Positions 1-6,220 of a DNA stretch of 8,768 nucleotides are shown piece by piece. Source of the stretch: Acidimicrobiaceae bacterium. Lineage in GTDB: Bacteria > Actinomycetota > Acidimicrobiia > Acidimicrobiales > Aldehydirespiratoraceae. A program made the position numbers and the translations under genes. The stretch is taken from positions 1 to 8,768 of the forward strand of contig VXNG01000257.1 of NCBI GenBank assembly GCA_009840695.1, in the 5' to 3' direction. How positions within the stretch are numbered: position 1 is the first letter of the stretch; each line of letters opens with the position of its first letter. The notes beneath the pieces were generated by a model, which saw only the letters and a program-made list of their open reading frames with translations, was not told the origin of the DNA and made no database searches.

Positions 1-57
1 GACCTCACGCTGGAGCGCCGCCACGGCCGCTGGACGGCCCGGGCCGTCGGCAGTTGA
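1..57 (+). CDS. possible 3' end of a convergent plus-strand gene, truncated by window edge
   Basis: Reading frame 1 is open from the first base to a TGA at 55-57 and gives DLTLERRHGRWTARAVGS. Seventeen of its 18 sense codons end in G or C, and the alternation of hydrophobic and charged residues looks like a C-terminal beta strand. I do not recognise a family from 18 residues. If real, the gene converges on dacB, leaving about 97 bp between the two stop codons. A competing reading is a minus-strand ORF starting at GTG 143, also open to the window edge; its product is Arg/Glu/Ala-rich and its third positions are less GC-biased. Only sequence beyond the left edge can decide. Confidence 0.33.
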   Translation, partial: DLTLERRHGRWTARAVGS

Positions 58-110
58 CCCCGCTCTGGTTCGCTGCGCTCACGGGCCGCTCGGGCCACGG
101 CCTCGCTCAG

Positions 111-126
111 CGACAATGCGTTGTCG
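111..126. terminator. small perfect hairpin between dacB and the left-edge gene
   Basis: CGACAA (111-116) and TTGTCG (121-126) form a 6-bp perfect stem around the tetraloop TGCG. It lies 28 nt past the dacB stop, between two possibly convergent genes, which is where a bidirectional terminator would be expected. There is no T-run on either side, so it is not a classical intrinsic terminator; at most it is a weak or factor-assisted one. If the alternative minus-strand ORF starting at 143 is real, the hairpin would lie inside coding sequence. Confidence 0.3.
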
Positions 127-154
127 AGTGACTCATCGTCCACCCGCTCGGCCT

Positions 155-1642
155 CTAGCCGGGGAGTGTGAAGAAGCCCGGTTCGTACGGGAACTCGGCG
201 ACCGGGCCGTACGTGTACCGGGCTGCCGCGTTGATCAGCGTCCTGCGCAGAGCGTTGCACTTGTCGAGCTGGTCCATGTGGCGCCGGTTGGCGATCATGG
301 CGAAGGTAACCGTCTCGCCGTTGGCCGCTAGAGCCACTCCGGCCAGCGCGTTCGACAGGTGGGCAGTGCCTGTCTTGGCGTAGACGGCGTTGGGGCTGTC
401 CGAAATCGGTGGCCAAGTCGCGGGCCCGCAGGTCCTGAGCGTGCCGCTTCTGCCGGCCACCGCCAGCCCTGCCACCAGCGGGGAGCGCGGGCCTGCCTGC
501 CGCAGGAGTTCGGCCACGGCCGCGCAGGTGAGGCGGTTGTACCGGGACAGACCGGAGCCGTCGGCGATATCGATGCCGGCTGCGAGGGGTCCGAGCATCT
601 GCTGCATGATCCCCTCGACGACATCGGCCGCGACGGCGCGCTCCGATCCGAGGGTTTGCCGGCCGATCTCCTTCAGCAGCATCTCCGCGATGGTGTTGTC
701 GGAGCGGGTCAGCATCCGGGCCACGATCTGGTCCATCTTGGGGGATTCGATGCGGCCCAGTGAGGTCAGCTGGGACCGCGGAGGGGCCGTACCGGTCTGA
801 GGCCGGCTGGTGATCACAAGACCTCTGGCCTCGAGGAGGTCGTCGAACAGCGAGGCCGCGTGGCGGGTGGGATCGGCGGCTCTCACATACTCGCGGCGAT
901 CCAGGATCCCCGTCTTCCAGGTGTAGGAGACGTAGCCGTCGTTGATCAGCAGGCCCGACAGCGGGCCGACGAAGTTGACGGCGTCGTCGGAGTATCGCCA
1001 CACGGGATCCTCGCCGCCGGGCGGGATCTCCCGGTAGTAGTCCCGCACCCGGTCGGGGTACCGGGAGTCGTCGCCCACTATCCGGCCCTGTACCCGCCGG
1101 ACACCCCTCTTGGCCAGGCTCTGGCGGACTAGGTCGGCCAGTTCGGTCACGTCGGTGTAAGCGACCGCATCAGGGATGCGCTCGCCGTAGCCGGGCGTGT
1201 TGAGTACGGGGTCGCCCCCGCCGACCAGATACACGTCGCCGTGGAACATGCCGTCGGAGATCGAACCGAGGGAAGCGGTTCGGACGAATACTTCTGTGCT
1301 GTAGGTCGCGCCGGGCTCCAGAGTGTCCAGGGCGGCCGCTGCGGTAACGATCTTCATGAGCGACGCCGGTACGAGGGCGGTGTCGCCCTGGTCATCGACG
1401 ATCACGTCGTCGTCGAGCAACACGGTCAGGCACATCGAACTCGGTGCGATCCCCAGCGACGACACCTTCGAGAACTCGCCGACCAGCCGCTGGGTCGATT
1501 CCTTCACGGTTACGGATCCGGCCCCCAGAGTGGTCTCGGCGCCGGCGCCGGAGGTAGCACTGAGGGCGGTCGCTGCGACCGTCGCGGCTGCAAGCACGGC
1601 TGGGAAGAGCCTTCGCCGATGTTCGCCACGCCGCCCGATCAT
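155..1642 (-). CDS. dacB: D-alanyl-D-alanine carboxypeptidase/endopeptidase, PBP4 type (peptidase S13)
   Basis: A 495-residue exported penicillin-binding protein that trims the terminal D-Ala of peptidoglycan stems and/or cuts D-Ala-mDAP cross-links outside the membrane. All three active-site motifs of the serine transferase fold are present: SLMK at 94-97 (nucleophile Ser94, Lys97), SDN at 314-316 and KTG at 423-425. DGSGLS at 361-366 and the GDVYLVGGGDP segment near 135-145 are also typical of S13 enzymes. An N-terminal signal peptide has a basic start, a hydrophobic Ala-rich stretch to about residue 30 and a likely AGA cleavage site before Glu36. The ATG at 1642 has a GGAG (1650-1653) 7 nt upstream. 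Only 17 nt separate it from the aminotransferase stop, so the two are probably cotranscribed. Length fits the family. Confidence 0.95.
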   Translation of the reverse strand: MIGRRGEHRRRLFPAVLAAATVAATALSATSGAGAETTLGAGSVTVKESTQRLVGEFSKVSSLGIAPSSMCLTVLLDDDVIVDDQGDTALVPASLMKIVTAAAALDTLEPGATYSTEVFVRTASLGSISDGMFHGDVYLVGGGDPVLNTPGYGERIPDAVAYTDVTELADLVRQSLAKRGVRRVQGRIVGDDSRYPDRVRDYYREIPPGGEDPVWRYSDDAVNFVGPLSGLLINDGYVSYTWKTGILDRREYVRAADPTRHAASLFDDLLEARGLVITSRPQTGTAPPRSQLTSLGRIESPKMDQIVARMLTRSDNTIAEMLLKEIGRQTLGSERAVAADVVEGIMQQMLGPLAAGIDIADGSGLSRYNRLTCAAVAELLRQAGPRSPLVAGLAVAGRSGTLRTCGPATWPPISDSPNAVYAKTGTAHLSNALAGVALAANGETVTFAMIANRRHMDQLDKCNALRRTLINAAARYTYGPVAEFPYEPGFFTLPG

Positions 1643-1659
1643 CTGCCCGCTCCGACCTG

Positions 1660-2853
1660 TCAGCTCAAGCTGGCTCTCACTACTTCGGCCAGAGCGGCGA
1701 TACCTGCCGCAATGTCGTCGGGGGGAAGATGACCGAAGCAGAGACGCATCCGGCTCGCTCCGTAGTCAGGATCGGTGCACCATGCCGATCCCGGATTGAA
1801 CTCGACACCGCGCGCCGCCGCCGGCGTCACCAGGCGGTCCGTGTCGACGCCGTCGGGCAGGGCCACCCACACGAAGATCCCGCCCCGGGGCTCCTCGAAG
1901 CGGGCGAGTTCTCCGAAGCTGTCCCGCAGGGCACCGCAGATCGCGTCGCATTTCTTGCTCAGCACCGCGGTGAGCGCGTCGACGTGGTCGTCGAAGTGGG
2001 CCGCGGCGTACTCCGCCACCGTGATCTGCTCCAGCGCTCCCGACCCCGCGTCGGTCTTGAGCGCCAGCAGCCGGCTCATCACCGGCCAGTCGGCCACGAT
2101 GTAGCCCAGCCGTAATGCGGGGGCGAGCGTCTTGGAGAATGATCCGCAGTACACGACCTGGCCGCCGCCCGAGTCCAGTGAGCGGACCGTCGGCGGCCGG
2201 TCTCCGTTGAATACCAGGTCGGCGTAACAGTCGTCCTCGAAGATGGCGACCTCGTAGCGGCGGGCCGTCTCCAGCAGTTCGCGCCGGCGCGCCACCGGCA
2301 TCACCGTGCCTGTCGGGTTCTGCACCGTCGGGATTGTGTAGATGAACTTCGGCCGCCGGCCCTGGCGCCTCAGCGACTCCAGCACGTCGTTGAGATGATC
2401 GACGCGCATGCCGTCGGAGTCGAGTTCGACACCGTGCACATCGGCTCGCAGGGCGGCCAGACGGCTCAAAGTGCCGGCGTAGGTGGCCTTCTCGACGATC
2501 ACCGGGTCGCCGGGCGCGAGCAGCCCGGCGTTCACCAGGTCGAGCGCCTGCAAAGAGCCTGAGGTGACCAGGACCTCCGACGCGTCGGTGGACATGTGCG
2601 CCCTGCGGGCGAGGGCCTCGGAGATGAACTCCCGCAGCGGCAGGTGGCCCTGGGGGCTTCCGCCCAGGTTGTAGAAGGCCAGAGCCGGGCCGTGGCGGGC
2701 CAGGGCGGTGGCCGCCGCCTCGGCGAAGCCGCCGAAGGGCACGCTGGCAGAGTCGTTGTGGCCGCCGACGAAGTTGAACGGCGGATCCCCCGCCCATTGG
2801 GCTTGCCCGTCGGCGAGCCCCGCCCTGAGCAGAGCCGTCATCTCGAAGCCCAC
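1660..2853 (-). CDS. PLP-dependent aminotransferase, class I/II fold type I (LysN/MocR-domain-like)
   Basis: A 397-residue cytoplasmic pyridoxal-phosphate enzyme. The Schiff-base lysine is Lys241 in GSFSKTLAPALRLGY, the signature of the 2-aminoadipate aminotransferase/MocR catalytic-domain branch. NPTG at 179-182, EDDCY at 206-210 (Asp for the pyridine nitrogen, Tyr for the phenolic oxygen), TSGSLQALDL near 97-106 and the carboxylate-binding Arg370 (SRMRLCF) are all present. There is no N-terminal GntR helix-turn-helix, so it is a stand-alone enzyme and not a MocR regulator. Substrate cannot be read from sequence; 2-aminoadipate, branched-chain or aromatic amino acids are usual for this branch. 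The start is uncertain: GTG 2853 sits 6 nt after a TANNNT box and could be leaderless, while ATG 2841 (residue 5) has only a weak GTGGG upstream. dacB follows after 17 nt. Confidence 0.92.
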   Translation of the reverse strand: MGFEMTALLRAGLADGQAQWAGDPPFNFVGGHNDSASVPFGGFAEAAATALARHGPALAFYNLGGSPQGHLPLREFISEALARRAHMSTDASEVLVTSGSLQALDLVNAGLLAPGDPVIVEKATYAGTLSRLAALRADVHGVELDSDGMRVDHLNDVLESLRRQGRRPKFIYTIPTVQNPTGTVMPVARRRELLETARRYEVAIFEDDCYADLVFNGDRPPTVRSLDSGGGQVVYCGSFSKTLAPALRLGYIVADWPVMSRLLALKTDAGSGALEQITVAEYAAAHFDDHVDALTAVLSKKCDAICGALRDSFGELARFEEPRGGIFVWVALPDGVDTDRLVTPAAARGVEFNPGSAWCTDPDYGASRMRLCFGHLPPDDIAAGIAALAEVVRASLS

Positions 2854-2865
2854 AGCGGGACGCTA
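2854..2865 (-). promoter_or_regulatory. candidate -10 box for a leaderless aminotransferase transcript
   Basis: On the minus strand TAGCGT (2860-2865) matches the actinobacterial -10 pattern TANNNT and ends 6 nt before GTG 2853, the spacing expected when transcription starts at the initiation codon. No convincing -35 is visible 16-18 nt further upstream, and there is no good Shine-Dalgarno before this GTG. The 73-nt gap from thiN could hold an independent promoter for the aminotransferase-dacB pair. This is inference from position and pattern only. Confidence 0.28.
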
Positions 2866-2926
2866 ATGGCCGGCCGCGATCCGCTCCCATTCGGGCGCCT
2901 CACCCGGCGAAGCACCCGGCGGGGCT

Positions 2927-3568
2927 CTAGTCGGGGTCGATCCCCGGCCTGATGGCGAGCAGGACGCCCTCCACCACGTCCACCGTCGGCGGCGCGGCCA
3001 CGATCACGTTGGACGTGCCGCGCCCGGAGGTCGGGCTCAGCGCCTCCTCGACCAGCGGGAACAGCAGACCGGACGTGGACGCTACGAGGGCGGGCCCGCC
3101 GACGGCCAGCAGTGACACGACCTCTCCCACCTCGCCGCGCAGGCGGCGCAGTCCTCTCACCACGGTCACATGGGCCTCCCCCACCGTGGCCGTCACTTCC
3201 AGTGCAGCCCAGCGGGGCGAGGCCAGCACCGCCAGGCTGGCCATCGCCTGATCGAGCCGCCCTCCGGCGGGCAGCAGCACATGCACCGCCTCGACCTGTC
3301 CCAGCGCGGCGGCCATGGCCAGTTCGAGATCGGTGGCGTCCTTGTCGGCAGGATGGGCGTCGACGGTTGCGCCGCTGCGCTTGGCCCAGTCCAGCGCGGT
3401 CTCGCTGGCGGAGTCCATGTCGCCCACCACGGCGTCGACCCGCAGTCGCCAGTGGCGGGCCGCGTCCAGCCCGCCGTCAGCGGCGATCACAAGGTCGGGA
3501 GATCCCGTCGCGGGCGCCTCGCCTTGCTGGTCGCCGGCCAGCAGCAGTGCCCATGACCGGCGTTTCAC
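2927..3568 (-). CDS. thiN: thiamine diphosphokinase (thiamine pyrophosphokinase)
   Basis: A 213-residue cytoplasmic enzyme converting thiamine plus ATP to thiamine pyrophosphate plus AMP. The N-terminal catalytic domain (about 25-125) shows AADGG at 29-33, GDMDS at 49-53 and DKDATDLE at 75-82, the acidic motifs that bind metal and the nucleotide/pyrophosphoryl group in this family. The C-terminal beta-rich thiamine-binding domain (about 140-205) carries TSGLLFPL and GRGTSN, the counterparts of the conserved TSGL..PL and SRG.SN segments. Length is normal. The GTG start at 3568 is supported by a strong GGAGG at 3577-3581, 8 nt upstream. It lies 82 nt after the M23 peptidase gene, with a GC-rich hairpin in the gap, so cotranscription with partial attenuation is plausible. 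Confidence 0.93.
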   Translation of the reverse strand: MKRRSWALLLAGDQQGEAPATGSPDLVIAADGGLDAARHWRLRVDAVVGDMDSASETALDWAKRSGATVDAHPADKDATDLELAMAAALGQVEAVHVLLPAGGRLDQAMASLAVLASPRWAALEVTATVGEAHVTVVRGLRRLRGEVGEVVSLLAVGGPALVASTSGLLFPLVEEALSPTSGRGTSNVIVAAPPTVDVVEGVLLAIRPGIDPD

Positions 3569-3608
3569 GACGCCGCCCTCCGGATCCGCAGGGCCACAGC
3601 CCGCCGGG

Positions 3609-3626
3609 CGCGCCCACCCGGGCGCG
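3609..3626 (-). terminator. GC-rich hairpin between the M23 peptidase gene and thiN
   Basis: CGCGCCC (3609-3615) pairs perfectly with GGGCGCG (3620-3626) around a 4-nt ACCC loop, a 7-bp all-GC stem. It begins 24 nt after the M23 stop codon (3651-3653) and ends about 27 nt before the thiN Shine-Dalgarno. No T-run follows, so it is better seen as a possible attenuator, RNA-processing barrier or weak terminator than a full intrinsic terminator. In DNA this GC-rich a chance 7-bp stem is not rare. Confidence 0.35.
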
Positions 3627-3650
3627 GCGCGCCATCCATGCCCGACCCGT

Positions 3651-4868
3651 TCACGGCAGGAACGGCGTGGGGTCTACGGCCTTGCCGTCGATGCGCAGCT
3701 CGAAGTGCAGGTGGGGGCCGGTGGACCATCCGGTCGAGCCGACCGCGCCGATTCGGTCCCCGCTCTGCACGTTCTGGCCCTCGGACACCTCGATGCGGCT
3801 TAGGTGGGCGTAGAGCGTGCTGTACCCGAGCCCGTGGTAGATCACGATGGTGTTGCCGAAGCCGCCGCGCTGACCGGCCAGGATCACCTCGCCGGAACGG
3901 GCCGCCCTGACCCGGTCCCCGGTGTCGCCGCCGAGGTCGATCCCGTTGTGCTGGCGCACCGTCCCGAAGATGGGGTGGACCCGCGGCCCGAACCCCGACG
4001 TCTTCTCCCCGTCCGCGGGCCAGGCCACCAGCTCGAAGGGGCCGTGCTCGGCTTCGTGGCGGCGCCGCTCCTCCTCGATGGCGCGGCGGCGGGCCTCCTC
4101 CTCCTGGCGGCGCCGCTCCTCCTCTCTGCGCCGGATCTCCTCCTCGATGCGGAAGATCTCCTGCTCCATCTCCTTGTCGGACTGCTCGATGTCGGCCGAC
4201 ACGAGATTCCATTCCTCGATGCGGGATTGGATCTCCAGACGCAGCTCCATCGCCGCGGCGCGGGCGTCCTCGAGGTCGGCGAGGCGCTGCTGCTGGGCCT
4301 GCCGCTCCTCGTCGGCGTCCTCGGCCCGGTCGAGGGCCCGCCGGCGCACCGCCTCGAGCTGGGCCTCCGCAGTGCGCAGCTCGTCGGTGATCTCCAGTTC
4401 GTTGCCTATGGCCAGATCGAGCAGGAACAGCTTCACCGCGCTCTCGTTGAGGCTGGTCGAGAACTGCTCGACGAAGTCGACGGGCGGCTGCACGTAGGCC
4501 TGGATGGCTCGCTGCCGGAGGCGCTCCCGAATGGTCTCGATCTCGTCGACGAACCATTCGGCCTCGGCTCGGGCCGCCGCCGCCTCGGCTTCCGCGGCGA
4601 GAATGGCCGCCTCGGCCGCCTCGATGCGGGTCTCCTGGAGTTCGACGTAGCCGTCCAGCTCAGCGAGCGCGTCGATCAGGGCCTCGTCGTCTGCGATGAG
4701 AGCATCGACCTGGCTGGCTACGTCGGCGGCGTCGCGCGCCAGCTGCTCCCGCTGCCGTCGAAGATCCTCGATCCGTCCATCGCTCTGACCCAGGGCGGCG
4801 GTCGCCATCAACGCTGCTGCCGACACGATCAGCAGCAGCGCGCCAGAGAGGCGGCGCAGCCTACGCAC
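3651..4868 (-). CDS. secreted coiled-coil M23 (LytM/EnvC-like) peptidoglycan endopeptidase
   Basis: A 405-residue exported wall hydrolase, counted from GTG 4868. Residues 1-28 form a signal peptide (VRRLRRLSG, then a hydrophobic run ending ATAALG). Residues 31-125 and about 165-275 are predicted coiled coils; the second is almost pure Glu/Arg. The M23 domain (about 290-405) keeps the metal site: HNGID (His307, Asp311) and HLHF (His386, His388), with YAHL (His355). Unlike EnvC-type amidase activators, which have lost zinc ligands, this should be catalytically active. The layout matches division-associated hydrolases in which coiled coils control access to the peptidase. An in-frame upstream ATG at 4997 would add 43 residues, overlap the thiolase-like gene by 28 nt, bury the signal peptide and read through an AT-rich promoter region, so GTG 4868 is preferred. 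thiN follows after 82 nt. Confidence 0.92.
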   Translation of the reverse strand: MRRLRRLSGALLLIVSAAALMATAALGQSDGRIEDLRRQREQLARDAADVASQVDALIADDEALIDALAELDGYVELQETRIEAAEAAILAAEAEAAAARAEAEWFVDEIETIRERLRQRAIQAYVQPPVDFVEQFSTSLNESAVKLFLLDLAIGNELEITDELRTAEAQLEAVRRRALDRAEDADEERQAQQQRLADLEDARAAAMELRLEIQSRIEEWNLVSADIEQSDKEMEQEIFRIEEEIRRREEERRRQEEEARRRAIEEERRRHEAEHGPFELVAWPADGEKTSGFGPRVHPIFGTVRQHNGIDLGGDTGDRVRAARSGEVILAGQRGGFGNTIVIYHGLGYSTLYAHLSRIEVSEGQNVQSGDRIGAVGSTGWSTGPHLHFELRIDGKAVDPTPFLP

Positions 4869-4875
4869 AGAATGG

Positions 4876-4904
4876 ACCGTAATGGAAAAGCAATACTTTC
4901 GCAA
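4876..4904 (-). promoter_or_regulatory. candidate promoter of the M23 peptidase gene, leaderless type
   Basis: Reading the minus strand, TTGCGA (4899-4904) and TACGGT (4876-4881) are separated by 17 nt and resemble -35 (TTGNNN) and -10 (TANNNT) elements. The -10 ends 7 nt before GTG 4868, so transcription could begin at the start codon, consistent with the lack of any Shine-Dalgarno there. The segment is markedly richer in A and T than its surroundings. It coincides with the 11-bp repeats described separately. Inferred from pattern; a transcription start map would settle it. Confidence 0.5.
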
Positions 4905-4916
4905 TCTGTACGCAAT
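4878..4916 (-). repeat. four 11-bp-phased ATTGCG-like direct repeats upstream of the M23 gene
   Basis: On the minus strand ATTGCG (4911-4916), ATTGCG (4900-4905), ATTGCT (4889-4894) and ATTACG (4878-4883) start exactly 11 bp apart with unrelated spacers between them. Eleven bases is not a multiple of three, so the array is not a coding repeat. It is about one helical turn, which puts all copies on one DNA face. Tandem direct repeats with 11-bp spacing are the typical binding layout of OmpR/PhoB-family response regulators. The array covers the proposed -35 and -10, so a bound protein would most simply repress. The regulator is unknown. Confidence 0.55.
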
Positions 4917-4969
4917 ATGTCGGAGGCCGGTTCGTCTAGATCCCCCAGCGTGCTCCGCGCCCATGGGAG

Positions 4970-6133
4970 CTAGGGCTTGTCGGAGCCGACGACCCACATG
5001 GCGAAGTACTGGGCCCCGCCGCCGTAGGCATGGCCCACCGCCCGGCGGGCACCGTCCACCTGGTGATCGCCGGCCGCGCCCATCACTTGCAGTGCCGCTT
5101 CGGCGAACCGGATCATGCCGGAGGCACCGATCGGGTTGCTGGACAGGACGCCTCCGGAGCAGTTGACCGGCAGGTCACCGCCGTCGAGCTCGGTGGCGCC
5201 CGACTCCACCATGCGCCAGCCCTCGCCGGTGGCGGCGAAACCCAGGCTCTCCAGCCACATCGGCTCGTACCACGAGAAGGGCACGTACATCTCGACCGCG
5301 TCGATCTCGGCTCTCCGGTCGACGATGCCGGCCTGGGCGAACACGTCGTCGGCGCACTGCTCGGACGCGGCCGGCGACACCATGTTCCTGCCGCCGTAGC
5401 TGTTGCTCTCGCTGCGCATGGCCGTGCCGTGCACCCAGGCGACCGGTCCGGGATGCTGATCCCCGCCCGCTTCGTCGACAAGGACCATGGCGCAGGCGCC
5501 GTCGGAGGACGGGCAGGTCTCGGAGTAGCGGATCGGGTCCCACAGCATCGGCGAGTCCACCACCTGCTCGAAGGTGAGGTCGTGCTGGTGGAGGTGGGCA
5601 TAGGGGTTGAGCAGGGCCTGACGGCGGTCCTTGTGGGCCACCATGCAGCCGATGAGTTCGGGAGCGCCCGTCATCATCATGTAGCGGCGAATGATGGGCG
5701 AGAAGTAGCCGCCCGCCCCGGCGTTGACCGACGTGGCGAAGGGCTGCGGGAGCGACAGGGCCCACATGGCGTTGGACTCCGACTGCTTCTCCCAGCCGAT
5801 GGTGAGCACGCAACGGTGGATGCGGCTCTGCACCATCGAGGCGGCCACGCAGCCGGTCGAGCCCCCTACCGACCCCGCGGTGTGCACCCGCATGATCGGC
5901 TTGCCGACCGCTCCCAGCGCCTCGGCCAGGTATACCTCGGGCATCATCACGCCCTCGAAGAAGTCCGGTGCCTTGCCGATGATCACCGCGTCGATGTCGC
6001 TCCAGGTCTTGCCGGCCATCTCCAGCGCCCGGTAGGCGGCCTCGCGCAGCAGCCCGGCGATGGACACGTCGCGGCGGGCCGCGGCGTATTTCGTCTGGCC
6101 GACGCCGATAACCGCGGTGCGCTCAGCGGCCAC
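4970..6133 (-). CDS. thiolase-superfamily protein lacking the catalytic cysteine (Ltp2/SCP2-thiolase-like)
   Basis: A 387-residue protein of the thiolase fold, opening AERTAVIGVGQTKY as in SCP2-type/lipid-transfer thiolases. By-eye alignment puts Gly87 (HTAGSVGGSTG, 84-94) where the thiolase nucleophile Cys should be. The usual GHP histidine is replaced in SSNPIGASG (331-339), and the C-terminal Cys-x-Gly is replaced by AYGGGA (369-374). VNCSGG (323-328) keeps the NxxGG loop. It is therefore unlikely to perform Claisen thiolysis; relatives such as the steroid aldolase Ltp2 do retro-aldol cleavage of acyl-CoAs with tyrosines and a DUF35 partner. Substrate is unknown. GTG 6133 is chosen because GGAGGG (6143-6148) lies 9 nt upstream. 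It is the last gene of the DUF35/thiolase operon, 87 nt after its paralogue. Confidence 0.88.
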   Translation of the reverse strand: MAAERTAVIGVGQTKYAAARRDVSIAGLLREAAYRALEMAGKTWSDIDAVIIGKAPDFFEGVMMPEVYLAEALGAVGKPIMRVHTAGSVGGSTGCVAASMVQSRIHRCVLTIGWEKQSESNAMWALSLPQPFATSVNAGAGGYFSPIIRRYMMMTGAPELIGCMVAHKDRRQALLNPYAHLHQHDLTFEQVVDSPMLWDPIRYSETCPSSDGACAMVLVDEAGGDQHPGPVAWVHGTAMRSESNSYGGRNMVSPAASEQCADDVFAQAGIVDRRAEIDAVEMYVPFSWYEPMWLESLGFAATGEGWRMVESGATELDGGDLPVNCSGGVLSSNPIGASGMIRFAEAALQVMGAAGDHQVDGARRAVGHAYGGGAQYFAMWVVGSDKP

Positions 6134-6135
6134 GA

Positions 6136-6219
6136 TCAGTCACCCTCCAGGACGCATCCGCGAATTGGCAGCCCAGAACGCCCGAACGGGCACCCTCCGC
6201 TGCCAATTCGTGTGGCCAT
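6136..6219 (-). CDS. possible 27-residue leader ORF between the two thiolase-like genes
   Basis: ATG 6219 opens a 27-codon frame ending in TGA at 6136-6138, two nt before the GTG of the downstream thiolase-like gene. A GGAGGG in the last codons of the upstream gene (6228-6233) sits 8 nt before this ATG, a good initiation signal. The peptide starts MATRIGSGGCPFG and ends CVLEGD, the same six residues that end the upstream thiolase-like protein, because the ORF arises from a local duplication. It may be translated as a coupling leader or may be an accident of the duplication. No homology is recognised. Confidence 0.28.
   Translation of the reverse strand: MATRIGSGGCPFGRSGLPIRGCVLEGD
6161..6210 (-). 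other. 12-bp-stem intergenic hairpin with nested inner hairpin
   Basis: CGAATTGGCAGC (6161-6172) is the exact reverse complement of GCTGCCAATTCG (6199-6210), giving a perfect 12-bp stem around a 26-nt loop. Inside the loop, GCCC (6180-6183) and GGGC (6188-6191) form a second small stem. The loop also holds a GGAGGGTG word on the minus strand, resembling the Shine-Dalgarno of the next gene. No T-run follows, so classical termination is unlikely. A role in mRNA processing, attenuation or differential expression of the two thiolase-like genes, or origin as a small REP/MITE-like element, are all open. Confidence 0.65.
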
Positions 6220-6220
6220 G

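Noticed and set aside
1..143. Minus-strand partial ORF from GTG 143 to the left edge
   Set aside because: It is open, but the product is compositionally odd, third positions are less GC-biased than its neighbours, no clear ribosome binding site is present, and it does not resemble tilS or another expected gene after dacB. It remains an alternative to the plus-strand tail.
3565..4557. 330-codon and other Arg/Pro/Gly-rich minus-strand frames (also 1766-2890, 5175-5813)
   Set aside because: These are out-of-frame shadows of the M23, aminotransferase and thiolase-like genes, with compositions typical of +1 frames in GC-rich DNA.
4952..4970. GCTCC/GGAGC hairpin at the thiolase stop codon as a terminator
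   Set aside because: The stem is only 5 bp with a 9-nt loop, overlaps the stop codon and has no T-run.
3804..4973. 389-codon plus-strand open frame opposite the M23 peptidase gene
   Set aside because: It mirrors the Glu/Arg coiled coil as a Leu/Gly-rich antisense frame. The minus-strand frame has a signal peptide, a complete M23 active site and a promoter.
4869..4997. Upstream ATG 4997 as the start of the M23 gene
   Set aside because: It would overlap the preceding gene by 28 nt, place 43 unlikely residues before a good signal peptide, and translate the AT-rich 11-bp repeat and promoter region.
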